A stretch of DNA of 64,000 nucleotides, taken from Vibrio lentus. GTDB taxonomy: Bacteria > Pseudomonadota > Gammaproteobacteria > Enterobacterales > Vibrionaceae. Positions 62,825-64,000 of this stretch are shown one piece after another (within the stretch, counting starts at the first letter, position 1; every line of letters begins with the position of its first letter). The DNA lies in contig NZ_JAUFQE010000001.1 of NCBI RefSeq assembly GCF_030409755.1, positions 186,001-250,000 on the forward strand, in the 5' to 3' direction. A program made the position numbers and the translations under genes. Under the pieces are notes generated by a model that had not been told where the DNA came from, made no database searches, and saw nothing but the letters and a program-made list of their open reading frames with translations.

Positions 62825-63712
62825 TCATGATTCGTTTCCCATCTGTCGGGCCACAAACTCCACAAACCTATCTTTGAGTGGATTTTCACTCTTCCTATTC
62901 CATATCAACCCCACTGGCCAAGTGGCGTATTCACCTTCTAACGCAATGAATTCCACATCGGTGTTACTAATGAACTGCGCACTGCTAGGTACAATGGTGA
63001 AACCGATATTGGCAGAAACCAAGGCAAGCAGGGTTAGGATATCATCGGCTTCTTGCGTCTTTGATAAGTCGATTTTATTGGCAAGGCAATATTGTTGAAT
63101 CTGTCTGTCTAACCCAGGGCCGCGATGTTGGGCCAGCTTTAGATAAGGCCATTTCGATAACTCAGAGACGACGAGGTTTTTGCTTGGCGCTTGCTTGAGA
63201 AGATCTTTGTGTATCGCGACCACAAGCGAATCATTGAACAGTGTAAGGCTTTCTAAATCCAATGATTCTGGTATCCGATTGAAGCTGATATCGAGCTCAT
63301 GGTTTAACAGTTCATCTGTTTGTTGCTTGGAAGGTGTGTCATTTAACGTGATATGAACGTCTGAGTATCGTTGTTTATAAGCTGCAATAAGCTTGGGTGC
63401 TTCATGATAAGTAGACACGCCAAAGGCAATGTTCAAATGTCCCTGAGTCCCGTTCACCACAGAGCCTGACAGCTGCTCAAACGCCTGCATTGAATGAACC
63501 AAACGTTGGGCTTCTGCCAGTAATGTTCTTCCTGCGTGCGTGAGCTCTGCGCCATTCCTGCCACGAGAAAACAAAGATGCCCCAATGTTGGATTCAAGTC
63601 TTTGAATCTTTTTAGTGAGTGCCGATTGAGTGATGTAGAGCTGCTCTGACGCCAAACGGTAATTGCCCGACTTAGCCAGCTGACAAAATGCCTTCAGTAG
63701 ATCAAATTCCAT
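62825..63712 (-). CDS. LysR-family transcriptional regulator
   Basis: 295 residues. N-terminal winged helix MEFDLLKAFCQLAKSGNYRL, ASEQLYITQSALTKKIQRLE; effector domain GHLNIAFGVSTYHEAPKLIA. It diverges from a nitrilase-family gene, and the 105-bp spacer holds repeats of TGAATTGA/ATTGAATTG (near 63725 and 63755) that may be its site. It probably controls that gene rather than the catabolic operon behind it. Confidence 0.9.
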   Translation of the reverse strand: MEFDLLKAFCQLAKSGNYRLASEQLYITQSALTKKIQRLESNIGASLFSRGRNGAELTHAGRTLLAEAQRLVHSMQAFEQLSGSVVNGTQGHLNIAFGVSTYHEAPKLIAAYKQRYSDVHITLNDTPSKQQTDELLNHELDISFNRIPESLDLESLTLFNDSLVVAIHKDLLKQAPSKNLVVSELSKWPYLKLAQHRGPGLDRQIQQYCLANKIDLSKTQEADDILTLLALVSANIGFTIVPSSAQFISNTDVEFIALEGEYATWPVGLIWNRKSENPLKDRFVEFVARQMGNES

Positions 63713-63817
63713 TCCAAATGCTCATTGAATTGAGAATATGTTTCATTGTATGGAATTGAATTGATTTTTTATACTAGGTTCATACCAATCAGATAAAGCA
63801 AAGCTTGAGGACGAATC

Positions 63818-64000
63818 ATGAAGAAAGACATCAAAGTAGCGTCGGTTCAATTTAACCACCACGCAGGTGATAAGGCGTATAACTTATCGGTTATAGAGCA
63901 ATACGTTCAACAAGCTGCGGACAGTGGCGTGGAGATCATCAGTTTTCCTGAGATGTGCATCACTGGCTACTGGCATGTGTCTGCTTTGTCACGAGATGAA
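63818..64000 (+). CDS. Nitrilase-superfamily hydrolase, N-terminal part (runs off the window)
   Basis: 61 residues are visible from ATG 63818, with GAGG upstream. IKVASVQFNHHAGDKAYNLS and the first catalytic glutamate in IISFPEMCITGYWHVS identify the carbon-nitrogen hydrolase fold. Lys and Cys of the triad would lie beyond the edge. It is the divergent partner of the LysR gene. Confidence 0.85.
   Translation, partial: MKKDIKVASVQFNHHAGDKAYNLSVIEQYVQQAADSGVEIISFPEMCITGYWHVSALSRDE

Overview
The window looks like a Vibrio chromosome (splendidus-like clade is a guess; no rRNA or marker gene is present to fix the species). The evidence is a Vibrio-type assimilatory nitrate cluster, an rbsDACBKR operon, a yejABEF operon, and integron attC sites of the Vibrio superintegron (VCR) type. 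No tRNA, rRNA, CRISPR array, prophage or integron integrase was seen.

Layout. 0-10 kb: nitrate assimilation. A minus-strand nirB-nirD-narK-kinase/phosphatase run diverges from nasA; each side of the 490-bp gap has a sigma-54 type promoter, which fits NtrC control. 10.3-15.8 kb: an accessory island of integron cassettes with no integrase. It holds a DUF6530-like protein, a HEPN-motif protein and a PD-(D/E)XK-like protein. One attC is split by two different IS110-family elements, one at each end: an IS110-type element in the TAACAAA end and an IS1111-attC type element exactly at the G|TT crossover end. In both, the non-coding end can be folded by eye into a guide loop whose two segments spell the flanking attC halves, as expected for bridge RNA / seekRNA guides. 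15.8-23 kb: a small membrane protein, a CHASE3 hybrid histidine kinase, an EAL phosphodiesterase, a membrane protein, an LprI-like protein and a nitrilase-family hydrolase.

23-29.6 kb: ribose operon rbsDACBK plus rbsR, with two identical 16-bp palindromic operators. 29.7-38.4 kb: a stand-alone winged-helix protein, an outer-membrane beta-barrel, an endonuclease/exonuclease/phosphatase-fold protein and yejABEF. 38.4-45.3 kb: a four-gene ABC importer divergent from a cytosolic glycerophosphodiesterase, a ROK regulator and a 2H phosphoesterase. Two near-identical 23-bp operator-like sites flank the divergent starts. This looks like an uptake and cleavage system for a phosphodiester, substrate unknown.

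45.5-64 kb: an S4 protein, then a catabolic locus: a sugar-type ABC importer with three NTF2/SnoaL-like proteins, a TRAP transporter, a LacI regulator, an HpaI-type aldolase, a HisD-like dehydrogenase, an SDR, a bicupin and an alpha/beta hydrolase. Three copies of one palindromic operator (TGCATNCGNATCCA), plus a weaker fourth, tie the ABC, TRAP, dehydrogenase and aldolase units into one putative LacI regulon. The LacI gene appears to start at an ATA codon. The window closes with a LysR gene divergent from a truncated nitrilase-family gene. Motif positions and pairings were read by eye; no searches were run.
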